64,000 bases of DNA from Sphingobacterium cavernae (GCF_008520265.1 NZ_VIQM01000065.1:1-64000); one strand, 5' to 3'. Positions 1 through 8,887 are shown, counted from the first letter of the stretch. Made by a program: numbers and translations. Notes: generated by a model from the sequence alone, not told the origin.

Positions 1-42
1 ACTTTAGAAGATATTCAAAAAACATTAGATTTTTTGAATTAA
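1..42 (+). CDS. C-terminal tail of a truncated gene (partial)
   Basis: The first 42 bases read without interruption in frame 1 as the tail TLEDIQKTLDFLN and then TAA, which looks like the amphipathic end of a real protein. Only 13 residues are visible, so no family can be given. If real, the gene enters from the left on the same strand as the SIR2 gene, with about 300 bp between them. It could also be chance. Confidence 0.3.
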   Translation, partial: TLEDIQKTLDFLN

Positions 43-339
43 ACATACATAACATTTAGACTTTGATTTAAATGCATTCTTAATACCTATATTTGCCCTA
101 TAACAACTGAGCGGGCACCCAGAATGTTTAATTACATTAAAAATCAGCGAGTTACATTTTAAAAGTAACAAATAGAAAACATTGATCTTAAGTTGATTTA
201 TGACAATTGGATTATAAAAATTTAAAGATAGTTTGAAAAGCAACCGACTACGTGACTACACGACTACATTTAATTTGTATATTAGGGTTTAAATATGTCT
301 TTTACACAAGGCCTGTTTTGAGTAACCAATATTAAATCT
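43..339. other. Intergenic region upstream of the SIR2 gene
   Basis: No convincing gene is seen here. A leftward 72-codon frame at 25-243 has no recognisable features and is probably noise. The notable content is a short-period repeat at 247-268, three 8-bp units that read TGTAGTCR-like on the minus strand and recur at 8888-8912 and 8972-8986. The promoter of the SIR2 gene should lie in 270-339, but no good TAnnTTTG element is visible. Confidence 0.5.
247..268 (-). repeat. 8-bp-period intergenic repeat, left copy
   Basis: On the minus strand this reads as successive 8-mers TGTAGTCG, TGTAGTCA, CGTAGTCG. The 14-mer TGTAGTCGTGTAGT (255-268, minus strand) recurs exactly at 8888-8901 on the plus strand, inside the mobile element. 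Function unknown; possibilities are a replication or transfer iteron, a protein-binding array, or an element-end sequence. Confidence 0.55.
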
Positions 340-3300
340 ATGTCAAAAATTCCACAACCACTTATTGATAGCATAAAAAATAAAAGTGTAGTATTATTTA
401 CAGGGAGTGGCTTCTCTTATGGAGCTAATCATCCCGATGGAACAAAACCACCATTAGGAATGGAATTGGGAGAAATGATGGCAGATAAATTTTTAGATAA
501 CACCTATAAAACATCACCCTTAACCTATATTTCCGATCTCGCTATTTCGCAGACAAATCTATTTGAGGTACAACGATTTATATATAATATTTTTAAAGAT
601 TTTACTCCAAATGAGGTACATGTTAAATTTACAAGGTTTCTATGGAAGGCTATTTTTACAACAAATTATGATCAGATCTTAGAAAAAGCATATGAATTAA
701 ATAAAAGTAGTATTCAAGAGATCAATCCAATCTACAGAAACACTAACGAACAAAATATTTTTTTGACTGAAAAAACAGTTCCTTATTATAAGCTACATGG
801 CTGTATTTCTTACATAAATGACGAAAAATTACCACTAATATTATCAACAGAACAATATATTTCCCATAAAATCAATAGGGATAGACTATTTAGTAAGCTA
901 AAAGAACTTGCGAGTGATTATACTTTTTTGTTTATAGGATATAGTAATCTAGACACAAATATTCGCACAATTTTAAAGGAACTTGAAAGTTTAAAAGACG
1001 GAAGACCTAGATCATATATGGTAGCTCCAGGATTCAATGAAATAGAATCAAGCTACTGGGCTGAAAGAAAAATAACTACCATAAAAAAGACTGGGCAAGA
1101 ATTTATAGACGAGCTTGAGACTTTAATAAGTCAAGAGGAGATGAAATTAGGATCTATTATTGAAGATGGTGAAAGAACAATTTACAGAAAATTTTTAATT
1201 TCCCCTAAAGAAATAAATCCAACTGAAAGTCTATTAAAATTTATAGACTTTGAAGCAGAATTTATAAACTCATCAATTCCATCTAAATCAACCATTCCAA
1301 ACGCATTTTATAAAGGATATTTTGAAAACTGGGATCCAATTTTGAGAAACCTTGACGCTGAAAGAAGTTTAAAAGATCGTATATTAACAGATATTATTTT
1401 TGAAGAAAAATACCTTAAAGAAAATACATCCTATGTATTTAGTATTAATGGTTTTGCCGGCTCAGGTAAATCTGTTCTTTTAAGAAGGTTAGCATGGGAT
1501 AGTGCGATAACTTTTGAAAAGTTTTGTCTCTTTATTAAAAAAGGAATTTTTATAAGAATCGATCCAATCATAGAACTATATCATTATGTTAAAGAAAGAA
1601 TATACATTTTCGTTGATGATCTAATAGCAAATGACCAGGTAATTATAAATTTAATAGATAGGTTAGAAAAAGAACAAATTCCGGTAACCATAATTGGTAC
1701 ATCTAGAACAAATCAATTAAATGATAACAAAGACATTCAAACGATAATTGACAGAAATTATCAACTCAATTATTTAAATGAAAGAGAAATAGAAGGAGTA
1801 TTAGATAAACTTAAAGTCCACAAGTGTTTAGGTCATTTAGAAAAAAAAACAAGAGAAGATCAAATTAAAGAATTAAGAGAAATTTCTGGAAGAGTATTAC
1901 TTGTAGCTCTTCACGAAGCTACTGGTGGAAAATCATTTGAAGATATTATTATAGATGAATATAATTCAATTTTCAACCCAAAAGCCCAATCAATATATCT
2001 TACGGTATCTATATTACATAAATTAGGTTCGTATGCAAGAGCAGGGCTTATCAGTAGAGTTCATGAAATTGGATTTAGTCAGTTTGAAAGAGAATTTTTC
2101 AAGCCATTAGAATACATCGTATTTACTGAAAAAAATTACACTATCTCAGATTATATATATAAAACACGTCATCCAATGATTGCTGAGATGGTTTTCAATG
2201 CTGTATTGGTCTCAGAACAACAAAGGTATGATGAATATGTTAGAATACTCAATCATTTAGATTTAGATTATAATAGTGACAAAGCAACTTTTCTGTCATT
2301 GACTAAAGCTAAAACATTAAAGGATATATTTAAAGATCCGATTAAAGTAAGAAACTTATTTGAGGTGGCTGAACAATGCAGCCCTAATAATGCTAAGTTA
2401 CTTCAACAAATGGCTATATATGAAATGAGTATTCCAGGAGGTAATAATGAAAGAGCTGATGCTTATTTAAAGGAAGCCATGGAATTAGAACCAAATGACC
2501 CTTTAATAAACCATTCTATTGCCGAAAATTTTCTTAAAAAAGCAGAGAAAGCGAAACATTATCTTGAAAAAAATCAATTATTAAAACAATCCCAAAATAT
2601 CAGTTTAAAATTAGTTAGTAAATATCCAAATCAAGCACATAGTTATCATACGATTTTAAAGGCAAAATTAATGCAACTTAAAGATGAATTGTACTTGGAC
2701 CAAAATATCGAACCTATTATAAAAGATATAGAAAAAACACTACAACAGACAAAACAGAGGTTTCCAGAACAAGAGTTTATCTTGGACATTGAAGCAAAAT
2801 ATAAAGAAATCATTGAAAAACAACCAGAGGCTTTATCTTTACTTGAAAAAGCATTTAATTTAAATTCGGCGAGTCCATATATAGCAATCAGATATGCAAA
2901 TACTTTAGAGAGTTTGGACAGGTCTAAAAAGGCATTAGATGTTTTAAAAATAGCTTTAAATAAGGTACCAAATGAAAAGGATTTATCATTTAAATATGCA
3001 TTGCTAGTGAATAAAATTAATCCAGAAGACCTTTATGAAATTACTTCTTTATTACGTAGATCCTTTACTATGGGCGATTCTAGGTATGAGGCTCAATTTT
3101 ATTACGGAATGGCACTACATTCGCTAAATGACGCTAATTATAAAAATATTTTTGAAAAATTATCTAAAGCTAAAATAAATCCAGATTTCAAAAATATGGC
3201 ACGAACATTAAATAATGTAGAATCAAAAAAAATATTTAATGGTATAATAACTAAATTGGAATTCAATCATGGCTATATTCAACGTGATGCATTTGGTGAT

Positions 3301-3417
3301 AGAATATATTTTAACAAAAGTAACTGCATAAATTTTAAATATTTAGAAGTAGGTAAAAGATATGAATTTCAAATTGGGTTTAATTACCATGGTCCAATAG
3401 CAATCAACATACATTAG
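340..3417 (+). CDS. SIR2 - STAND-type NTPase - TPR - cold-shock-like protein, putative anti-phage effector
   Basis: A 1025-residue multidomain protein. Residues 1-260 are a SIR2-like domain: nucleotide-binding TGSGFSYGA (21-29), TTNYD near 108 and KLHGC near 150. Next is a P-loop NTPase with Walker A GFAGSGKS (371-378) and Walker B IYIFVDD (421-427), then a helical region with TPR-like repeats at about 680-960. Residues 968-1025 look like a cold-shock/OB fold (GIITKLEFNHGYI, then an LEVGKRYEFQI strand and HGPIAIN). In Avs, DSR and related defence proteins, SIR2 effectors deplete NAD+ when the sensor part is triggered; that role here is inferred from architecture. The gene is AT-rich, is convergent with the next gene, and its stop codon lies inside a 44-bp palindrome. 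Confidence 0.85.
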   Translation: MSKIPQPLIDSIKNKSVVLFTGSGFSYGANHPDGTKPPLGMELGEMMADKFLDNTYKTSPLTYISDLAISQTNLFEVQRFIYNIFKDFTPNEVHVKFTRFLWKAIFTTNYDQILEKAYELNKSSIQEINPIYRNTNEQNIFLTEKTVPYYKLHGCISYINDEKLPLILSTEQYISHKINRDRLFSKLKELASDYTFLFIGYSNLDTNIRTILKELESLKDGRPRSYMVAPGFNEIESSYWAERKITTIKKTGQEFIDELETLISQEEMKLGSIIEDGERTIYRKFLISPKEINPTESLLKFIDFEAEFINSSIPSKSTIPNAFYKGYFENWDPILRNLDAERSLKDRILTDIIFEEKYLKENTSYVFSINGFAGSGKSVLLRRLAWDSAITFEKFCLFIKKGIFIRIDPIIELYHYVKERIYIFVDDLIANDQVIINLIDRLEKEQIPVTIIGTSRTNQLNDNKDIQTIIDRNYQLNYLNEREIEGVLDKLKVHKCLGHLEKKTREDQIKELREISGRVLLVALHEATGGKSFEDIIIDEYNSIFNPKAQSIYLTVSILHKLGSYARAGLISRVHEIGFSQFEREFFKPLEYIVFTEKNYTISDYIYKTRHPMIAEMVFNAVLVSEQQRYDEYVRILNHLDLDYNSDKATFLSLTKAKTLKDIFKDPIKVRNLFEVAEQCSPNNAKLLQQMAIYEMSIPGGNNERADAYLKEAMELEPNDPLINHSIAENFLKKAEKAKHYLEKNQLLKQSQNISLKLVSKYPNQAHSYHTILKAKLMQLKDELYLDQNIEPIIKDIEKTLQQTKQRFPEQEFILDIEAKYKEIIEKQPEALSLLEKAFNLNSASPYIAIRYANTLESLDRSKKALDVLKIALNKVPNEKDLSFKYALLVNKINPEDLYEITSLLRRSFTMGDSRYEAQFYYGMALHSLNDANYKNIFEKLSKAKINPDFKNMARTLNNVESKKIFNGIITKLEFNHGYIQRDAFGDRIYFNKSNCINFKYLEVGKRYEFQIGFNYHGPIAINIH

Positions 3418-3442
3418 AATATTCTAATGTATGTTGATTGCT
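3399..3442. terminator. Perfect 44-bp palindrome, bidirectional terminator candidate
   Basis: Bases 3399-3420 and 3421-3442 are exact reverse complements with no spacer (AGCAATCAACATACATTAGA pairs with its mirror). The TAG stop of the SIR2 gene (3415-3417) lies within the left arm, so the last codons of that gene are part of the structure. It sits between two convergent genes, which fits a shared terminator, although no long T-tract follows on the plus strand. A protein-binding or recombination site is an alternative. Confidence 0.7.
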
Positions 3443-3524
3443 CTCAAATCTAAAAACTCATCAGGCTCATATAATACATAAAAAAAAGATTTCAAAGAAA
3501 CAGTCCTAATAATTAATCAAACTT

Positions 3525-5666
3525 TTATTTTACATGTTCATTTAATCTTAGTTCTGTTTTAACAGAATCTATTATCTTCAATCCATCTTTATATTTTTGT
3601 TCTTCTAAAAGCAAGCCATTAACAGATTGGTTTTCAAAAGATATTAATGAGAAACCAGTCACAATAAATAATAAAACTATGACAAAAAATAAGATATAGT
3701 TTCTTTCTTTATTAAAAACATTACTAAACCCACGAGTAAAAGAAAATATAATGAGCACAAAAAGCCCTAATGATGATGCCATTGCTAATGTAAATAAAAT
3801 AGCTTGGTATATACTTGAAATAAATTTAAATGCTGGGATCGAAGATAAAACGAAGGTAATTATTGCAGTAAAAACACCTATTATTTCTAGATTTTTACCT
3901 TCAATCTTACGAAAATCATCTTTTATTGACTTGAGTTCATTTAAATCTTTTCTTAGTGACCCAATTACTTTTAATTGAGTCTTAACTTCCCTTAACTTTT
4001 GTCGAGTTAATGAATAATCTAATTCAATTTTATTTATATCAAGAGGCAATACAAAGCTCGTAAAAACAATCAATGATTTCAATTCAGGATTTATATTTTC
4101 AATATTTAAGATAGATTCTTCAACAGGTAACAAAAATATAAAATTATGATTTTTTTTCGCCCATTCTTTTCTTCTATAGTATTCATCTAATATCACCGTA
4201 CATTGTTTTTCAATAATACTATTATATTCGTTATAAATATCAATCAAACTACTATTTGAGTCGGCTTGATTTATCTTATTTCCGACATAATCAAGTACAA
4301 AGTCTAGATATTTTTGTTGTAAAAAATAATTATTATTTAGTTGATATAAGTTCTCATAACATTCTCTATATATATCATCATACTTTTTTAAATCAATCGA
4401 TTTATTTTCTGATATGAGTGAAAAATAATTATTAACTGCATAATTAGATATTATTGACAAACAGTATTGGTCATATTTTGAGTTTTTTGAACTATCATAT
4501 TTTAACAGATACGTTACTATTGTTTTTAGCTTTTTTTCAGAAGGTGAAATATCTTTATAATACTTTATTAAAGTATGAATATCAAAAAGTTTTAATTTAG
4601 AGTAATCTACATTTTTAGCTAACAATTTTCTACAATAAATCTCAAATCTGCTTTTATCTAAATTATCATCATAATGATAGTTTATCTTTTTTTTCCATTC
4701 AGAAAATATATTTACATCAACATCTTCATTAGACGCAGAAGTATGCATTTCATCACCTTTTCTATAAGTAATTTCACCTAGAAAATGTGAACTATCTTTT
4801 TTAAATCTCTGATTCCACTTATATATTAAGAAATTAGCTTTTATCTTAATAACATCAACTACCTCCTTAAATTCCTCAAGATCATTCAGATTATCTTCTA
4901 TTAATTTTTTAATCACCTGAAATTCAGAAACAACATAGGTTAAATTTAAGTCCTTAAAAGAAATATTAATCACAGTAAATAATAACTTTATAGCTTTATA
5001 TAAATGTTCATTAATGTTCTTAAAAAATTTATTATTTATAGGCTCTAAAACAAAATAATGCTCTATTCGTTCATTTGAATAACTTAAGTATATGCGCTCT
5101 AAAAAATTATAATAGTTATTAAGACAAAATTTTACTACCTCTACAAACTTGAGAAGTATAGCATTTTGTGTATCATCCAGATCAGATGATTTTAATGATA
5201 TAAGATTTTCTACTTCTGATATTATTAGTTTAATATAATCTAAAGATTGCTCAGATTTTAATGCTTCACCCGACAGTATACTATAACATATCTTTAAAAT
5301 AACATCTATTATAATAGACTCTGATCTACCTCCAAATGTTTCAATATCACTAAAATCTTCAATGTCACCATCAACAGTAGTGGAATCTATTAAATTATTA
5401 CTTTTAGAACTTACTTGAGACTGTAATAAGATAGTATTGGAATCAGACAAACTGTGTGTTGAATCATTATTTTCATCCTCGGATAAATTTCCTTCGTTAG
5501 AATTTTCACCCTCACTCCTTGAAGTATTGGAATTACTTTCTAACTCTCCACCTACCAAGGAAAAATTAGAATTATCCTCTATTATAACTCTTATAGAGTC
5601 TAAAGACAAACCATAATTTTCTACAATAGATTTTATGCTATTTAGAAAAGGAAAAAGGGAATTCAT
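3525..5666 (-). CDS. Unknown 713-residue membrane protein, partner of a Panacea-like gene
   Basis: Family not recognised. The N-terminal 30 residues could form a helix, and residues about 35-110 are low-complexity, rich in Ser, Asn, Glu and Asp. A long Lys/Asn/Tyr-rich helical middle (about 115-560) follows, with a probable coiled coil near 560-600. Three hydrophobic segments lie at the C-terminus (around IIGVFTAIITFVLSSIPAF, ILFTLAMASSLGLFVLIIF and ILFFVIVLLFIVTGFSLISF), followed by a 40-residue tail. It begins 5 bp after the stop of the upstream Panacea-like gene, so the two are almost certainly cotranscribed. Base composition is very AT-rich, like the neighbouring SIR2 gene. A membrane-acting toxin or defence effector controlled by the small partner is an inference from gene order. 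Confidence 0.75.
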   Translation of the reverse strand: MNSLFPFLNSIKSIVENYGLSLDSIRVIIEDNSNFSLVGGELESNSNTSRSEGENSNEGNLSEDENNDSTHSLSDSNTILLQSQVSSKSNNLIDSTTVDGDIEDFSDIETFGGRSESIIIDVILKICYSILSGEALKSEQSLDYIKLIISEVENLISLKSSDLDDTQNAILLKFVEVVKFCLNNYYNFLERIYLSYSNERIEHYFVLEPINNKFFKNINEHLYKAIKLLFTVINISFKDLNLTYVVSEFQVIKKLIEDNLNDLEEFKEVVDVIKIKANFLIYKWNQRFKKDSSHFLGEITYRKGDEMHTSASNEDVDVNIFSEWKKKINYHYDDNLDKSRFEIYCRKLLAKNVDYSKLKLFDIHTLIKYYKDISPSEKKLKTIVTYLLKYDSSKNSKYDQYCLSIISNYAVNNYFSLISENKSIDLKKYDDIYRECYENLYQLNNNYFLQQKYLDFVLDYVGNKINQADSNSSLIDIYNEYNSIIEKQCTVILDEYYRRKEWAKKNHNFIFLLPVEESILNIENINPELKSLIVFTSFVLPLDINKIELDYSLTRQKLREVKTQLKVIGSLRKDLNELKSIKDDFRKIEGKNLEIIGVFTAIITFVLSSIPAFKFISSIYQAILFTLAMASSLGLFVLIIFSFTRGFSNVFNKERNYILFFVIVLLFIVTGFSLISFENQSVNGLLLEEQKYKDGLKIIDSVKTELRLNEHVK

Positions 5667-5671
5667 TGAAT

Positions 5672-6187
5672 TTAAAGTTTATATATTTTCCTTTCACTTT
5701 TAATCACTTCTAATGGAATCTCCATACTTAACTGTCCATTCCTTCTAGCTTGACTAAAATAATAATCCCAAGAAAACCACTTATGACTTAACTCTACCAA
5801 TTGATAAGCTGTCATTTTTAAAATATCTGGATTTAAAGACAAAAGCAACTCAAATCGATTATCAACCTCTCTTCTTATCTCTTCTGAAAATTTTGATTCA
5901 TCAACTGAAGAAACTTTTAAATTCACACCATTTTTATTGAAAATAAAAAATGACAGAGGAGAATTTTGCTTCATGGCAGTATAGACATCTGTAATCACAT
6001 GACCTAAAGGCATAGCCTTAACACTTCCAAATATTGGCAATAAGAAATCATCGTTATTTCCCTCACTTACTGTAGAGAAGAAAAACAAAAGTTTAATTGA
6101 TTTAAGAATACTTAAGTCGTTGTCCAAAGCACCATTATGTTTTAATGATTTAAATATAAAATACTCAAATAGCTCAATTCTATCCAT
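5672..6187 (-). CDS. Panacea/SocA-like (DUF4065-type) protein, putative antitoxin
   Basis: 171 residues from the ATG at 6187. An upstream TTG at 6220 is excluded because the -7 promoter element TATCTTTG occupies 6218-6225. The fold resembles the Panacea (SocA/GepA, DUF4065) domain: an N-terminal helix with KSIKLLFFF, a middle GHVITDVYTAM segment, and a C-terminal AYQLVELSHKWFSWDYYF block matching the family's L..LSH....W signature. Panacea proteins are known as promiscuous antitoxins that neutralise unrelated toxins, some membrane-directed. Here it is the first gene of a two-gene unit whose second gene encodes a large membrane protein. The family call is by motif recall and would need a profile search. 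Confidence 0.6.
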   Translation of the reverse strand: MDRIELFEYFIFKSLKHNGALDNDLSILKSIKLLFFFSTVSEGNNDDFLLPIFGSVKAMPLGHVITDVYTAMKQNSPLSFFIFNKNGVNLKVSSVDESKFSEEIRREVDNRFELLLSLNPDILKMTAYQLVELSHKWFSWDYYFSQARRNGQLSMEIPLEVIKSERKIYKL

Positions 6188-6217
6188 AACAATACAATGA
6201 TATCTTTTCCTGGGGTG

Positions 6218-6225
6218 CAAAGATA
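6218..6225 (-). promoter_or_regulatory. -7 promoter element of the Panacea/membrane-protein unit
   Basis: Reads TATCTTTG on the minus strand, an exact match to TAnnTTTG. The expected transcription start is near 6213, giving a leader of about 25 nt before the ATG at 6187. It gives the two cargo genes their own promoter, independent of the mobilization genes. Confidence 0.75.
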
Positions 6226-6288
6226 ATTAATCTTCTTGCAACAAGATAGTAAATTAAATGAACAAATATGACTTTTTTATAAAACATT

Positions 6289-6645
6289 TTATCTATTTAA
6301 AAACATACCTATATAACACATAAAGCAAGAAGTCAGAAACAATAACCCAAAGAAAATCAACAAATACTTATTAAGGAAGAAGCCCTTCAAAGCTTTATTC
6401 AGTTGATTTGATGCATCAGCAGAGGTTTTACTTATTACATCGTTATACTCTTTCAATTCTGTACAGTCCACAGATAATTTTGAATTAGCTATAGAGTTAT
6501 TTATCCGTTTTTCAATTTGATATATAGCTTGGAGTATTTCCTTTTGCTCTTGAAGTGTTTGTCTTTGATTTTTTTCAAAACTCTCCATTAGTGATGCTAG
6601 TGCAACCCCTAATTGATGATTTGTAAGTGATTTTTGATTTGACAT
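6289..6645 (-). CDS. Small protein with C-terminal membrane anchor, mobilization-associated
   Basis: 118 residues, family not recognised. The N-terminal two thirds is hydrophilic and helical with a Gln/Glu-rich coiled-coil stretch (residues about 20-50). A single hydrophobic helix (YLLIFFGLLFLTSCFMCYIG) ends the protein, so it is probably a tail-anchored inner-membrane protein facing the cytoplasm. It follows the relaxase stop by 4 bp in the same direction, so it belongs to the mobilization operon. It may help dock the relaxosome at a coupling protein, but nothing in the sequence proves this. Confidence 0.6.
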   Translation of the reverse strand: MSNQKSLTNHQLGVALASLMESFEKNQRQTLQEQKEILQAIYQIEKRINNSIANSKLSVDCTELKEYNDVISKTSADASNQLNKALKGFFLNKYLLIFFGLLFLTSCFMCYIGMFLNR

Positions 6646-6649
6646 ATTG

Positions 6650-7411
6650 TTATCTTTTAAACTTATAACCTCTGTTAATATTTTGCTTTTCTTCTTTCAA
6701 GCTAGGTCCTGAATTATGCAATAATGAATCTATTCTGCCTACAGTCAATTTGCGATCTATATCGGATGCTTTATGACCTTTGATGCTATAACCGCTCAAC
6801 TTTCCTGTAACCTTACTATATACTTTCTTTGGATCTAAACCTTTTTTATCAAGCAATTCTAAAAATTGATCGAAAGAAGTAACTTTATTCTCCTTCAATA
6901 GATCACCAATAGATTTTTTTATTATTTCTCGATCTTGTTTTACTTCATTTCGTATGGCAGAAGCTGTTTTCCATCCCAAGGCTAGAGCTATATTCTCTGC
7001 TCCAATTTGTGCTCTTTTCGAAATCCAGGAATCTGGTTTTGCTTTTCCGTTTTTAATACGATTAATAATTGCGTGGATATGTATTTTACCAGTGGAATTA
7101 TGAACTGTTGAAATATATTGATGTTGACTCAACCCCAAATGTTCCAATTGCTTATGTAATATTTCTCTTAACTGAGGGATCGATAAATCTTTACTTACCT
7201 CAGGATTCGGACTTATGATTAGTGATATTGTGTTATTATGACATCTTTTATTAGTTGATTGTACAAATCGCATTTCATTCAGTATTTCTGTACCATTTCT
7301 ACCAATAACCCCATTTCTATCTAATTCTAAGGCTTTACCTAATACTTTATCAGACAAGATATAGTCGATAGCTTGTCGACTTCCTTGCCTTGAAGATGCT
7401 TTACTTACCAT
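6650..7411 (-). CDS. MobA/VirD2-family relaxase (mobilization nuclease)
   Basis: 253 residues. It nicks the element at oriT and pilots the strand during conjugative transfer. The histidine triad is visible as H104 and the H111-x-H113 of GKIHIHAIINRI (motif III), and the likely catalytic tyrosine is Y17 in AIDYILSD. It is short for the family, consistent with a minimal mobilizable-element relaxase lacking helicase or coupling domains, so transfer would depend on a conjugative helper. The start overlaps the end of the MobC-like gene by 11 bp, indicating translational coupling. Confidence 0.88.
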   Translation of the reverse strand: MVSKASSRQGSRQAIDYILSDKVLGKALELDRNGVIGRNGTEILNEMRFVQSTNKRCHNNTISLIISPNPEVSKDLSIPQLREILHKQLEHLGLSQHQYISTVHNSTGKIHIHAIINRIKNGKAKPDSWISKRAQIGAENIALALGWKTASAIRNEVKQDREIIKKSIGDLLKENKVTSFDQFLELLDKKGLDPKKVYSKVTGKLSGYSIKGHKASDIDRKLTVGRIDSLLHNSGPSLKEEKQNINRGYKFKR

Positions 7412-7709
7412 TTTTAATAAATTCTAGATGATTACATAATTCATTACTGACTTTTGAAACCTCCAATCCGACTTCATGCATATTTCTGTTCTTAATTAGA
7501 TTAGATATATAAGTAAAGTTTCTATGGAATTTTGATAGCTCGGTGTACGCTGAAATCCTATCTTCACTTGGTGGAGGAACGATCACTCTATGTAAAGCAC
7601 AGTCAATCATAAATTGACTGACTGAAAGTCCTGCTTTTTTAGCATTTATCTTGATAAGCTCCTTATCAAGAATAGAAACACGAATTTTTATAATTTGGGT
7701 TTTGCTCAT
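7401..7709 (-). CDS. MobC-like relaxosome accessory protein
   Basis: 102 residues. The N-terminus (IIKIRVSILDKELIKINAKKAGLSVSQFM) matches the ribbon-helix-helix-like start of plasmid mobilization proteins that bind oriT and recruit the relaxase. The rest is helical. It is upstream of and overlaps the relaxase gene, and lies just downstream of a 250-bp hairpin-rich gap suited to be oriT. ATG at 7709. Confidence 0.78.
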   Translation of the reverse strand: MSKTQIIKIRVSILDKELIKINAKKAGLSVSQFMIDCALHRVIVPPPSEDRISAYTELSKFHRNFTYISNLIKNRNMHEVGLEVSKVSNELCNHLEFIKNGK

Positions 7710-7961
7710 AATTTAAAACTTGTTTTTAAATTATCTCCGTCCTTATGTACGGAGATTCGTTTGCGACCCTTCGGAAGCAAACCAAGAGGTGTTTGAGAAA
7801 ACATGAATTGTATAAAAATTTATTTTTAGAACAATTCATGGGGCCACAAACACACCTCTTGAATTATCGACGCTATCTAGACGTGGTTGGGATTAATGCC
7901 TCTATGAAAAGGCATTAATTCTAAACCACAAAGCCAAATGAAAACATGCTGTAGAAACCCA
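7710..7961. other. Candidate origin of transfer with nested inverted repeats
   Basis: This non-coding gap between the MobC-like gene and the primase gene holds four inverted repeats. They are CTCCGT/ACGGAG (7735-7740 and 7749-7754), GTTTGC/GCAAAC (7759-7764 and 7777-7782), AAGAGGTGTTTG with CAAACACACCTCTT (7784-7795 and 7847-7860) enclosing a perfect CATGAATTGT/ACAATTCATG (7802-7811 and 7831-7840), and ATTAATGCC/GGCATTAAT (7892-7900 and 7911-7919) inside GTGGTT/AACCAC (7883-7888 and 7924-7929). This density next to mobC-relaxase genes is typical of oriT. The nic site is not identifiable by eye, and a structured RNA is an alternative. Confidence 0.55.
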
Positions 7962-8885
7962 TCATAGGTTTCGAAATGCTTGTATGAAATTTGGATTTTC
8001 ATTATTCTTTGCAATCAACCAGTCATTTACATCATTGTATCCTTTATATAGATGATTTAATGATTTGAAGACGTTTGAATACTTTATTGACAAGAATTTA
8101 GTTGCATCACTCCCTGATTCATCATTATCAAACGCTGTCAAAACAGAAGAATATTGACTCAAATCGGGAATTAGATAAATGTTTTTAACGCTATTTAGAA
8201 TAATGAAATCAACTTTAGATTCCTTCTCTGGATAGAGAGTTAAAAAAGCTAACATGTCAGACCAAGATTCAAAAAGTATTACCTCTTTTCGTTGCCTTAG
8301 GAAAGTAGTAATAGCCTTATTTCCTAAACACCTTTTAACTGTATCAACGTTATTTGAAACTCTATAATTTACCTCATAACCCCCGACATCATTCCTAAAA
8401 CCTACATTCAAAAATGATCTTGAAGAACCAAATAATGAATACTTAACTTCCATTAGAAACTTTTTACATAGATTCAAATCCAAACCTCTATTGGCTAGAT
8501 ACTTTAATAATTCAGCATTCTGTAAATCATACACACCTTCAATAAAATATGTTTTGGCTATATTTTTTCCTTCCTCAGCAATCATAATCTTTCTATGCTG
8601 AGGAAAAGAAAAGTCTTTAATCCTCTCAAGGGCTTCACTAACACCAATTTGATAATAACATTGCATAAAATCTATTATCGTCCCTGAGGCTTTATATTTA
8701 CCTCCTACAGCACCAAAGTCTATAAAGGAGTTAAACTTTTCATTTACCTTCATGCTCGCCGAATTTTCATTTCTAAAAACCGATTTTCCCCAGTGTTCAT
8801 GACCTCTGCTATATTTTATTTGAAATCCAAAATTCTGTATCAAGAATTTCTTTAAATCTATTTTTTTTGCTTGTTCACAATTCAT
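7962..8885 (-). CDS. Toprim-domain primase of a mobile element
   Basis: 307 residues. The N-terminal 100 residues resemble a CHC2-type primase zinc-finger region with degenerate cysteines (GKSVFRNENSASMKVNEKF, FIDFGAVGG, GTIIDFMQ). The C-terminal half is a toprim fold with the acidic ILFESWSDMLAF and the DxD-like TAFDNDESGSDA. Such proteins initiate replication of mobilizable elements and plasmids in Bacteroidota. It is read in the same direction as the VapE-type gene, separated by 91 bp that contain a hairpin and short repeats. Confidence 0.8.
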   Translation of the reverse strand: MNCEQAKKIDLKKFLIQNFGFQIKYSRGHEHWGKSVFRNENSASMKVNEKFNSFIDFGAVGGKYKASGTIIDFMQCYYQIGVSEALERIKDFSFPQHRKIMIAEEGKNIAKTYFIEGVYDLQNAELLKYLANRGLDLNLCKKFLMEVKYSLFGSSRSFLNVGFRNDVGGYEVNYRVSNNVDTVKRCLGNKAITTFLRQRKEVILFESWSDMLAFLTLYPEKESKVDFIILNSVKNIYLIPDLSQYSSVLTAFDNDESGSDATKFLSIKYSNVFKSLNHLYKGYNDVNDWLIAKNNENPNFIQAFRNL

Positions 8886-8887
8886 CT

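Noticed and set aside
25..243. 72-codon frame on the minus strand
   Set aside because: No family features, no promoter, unusual composition; it lies in a non-coding gap.
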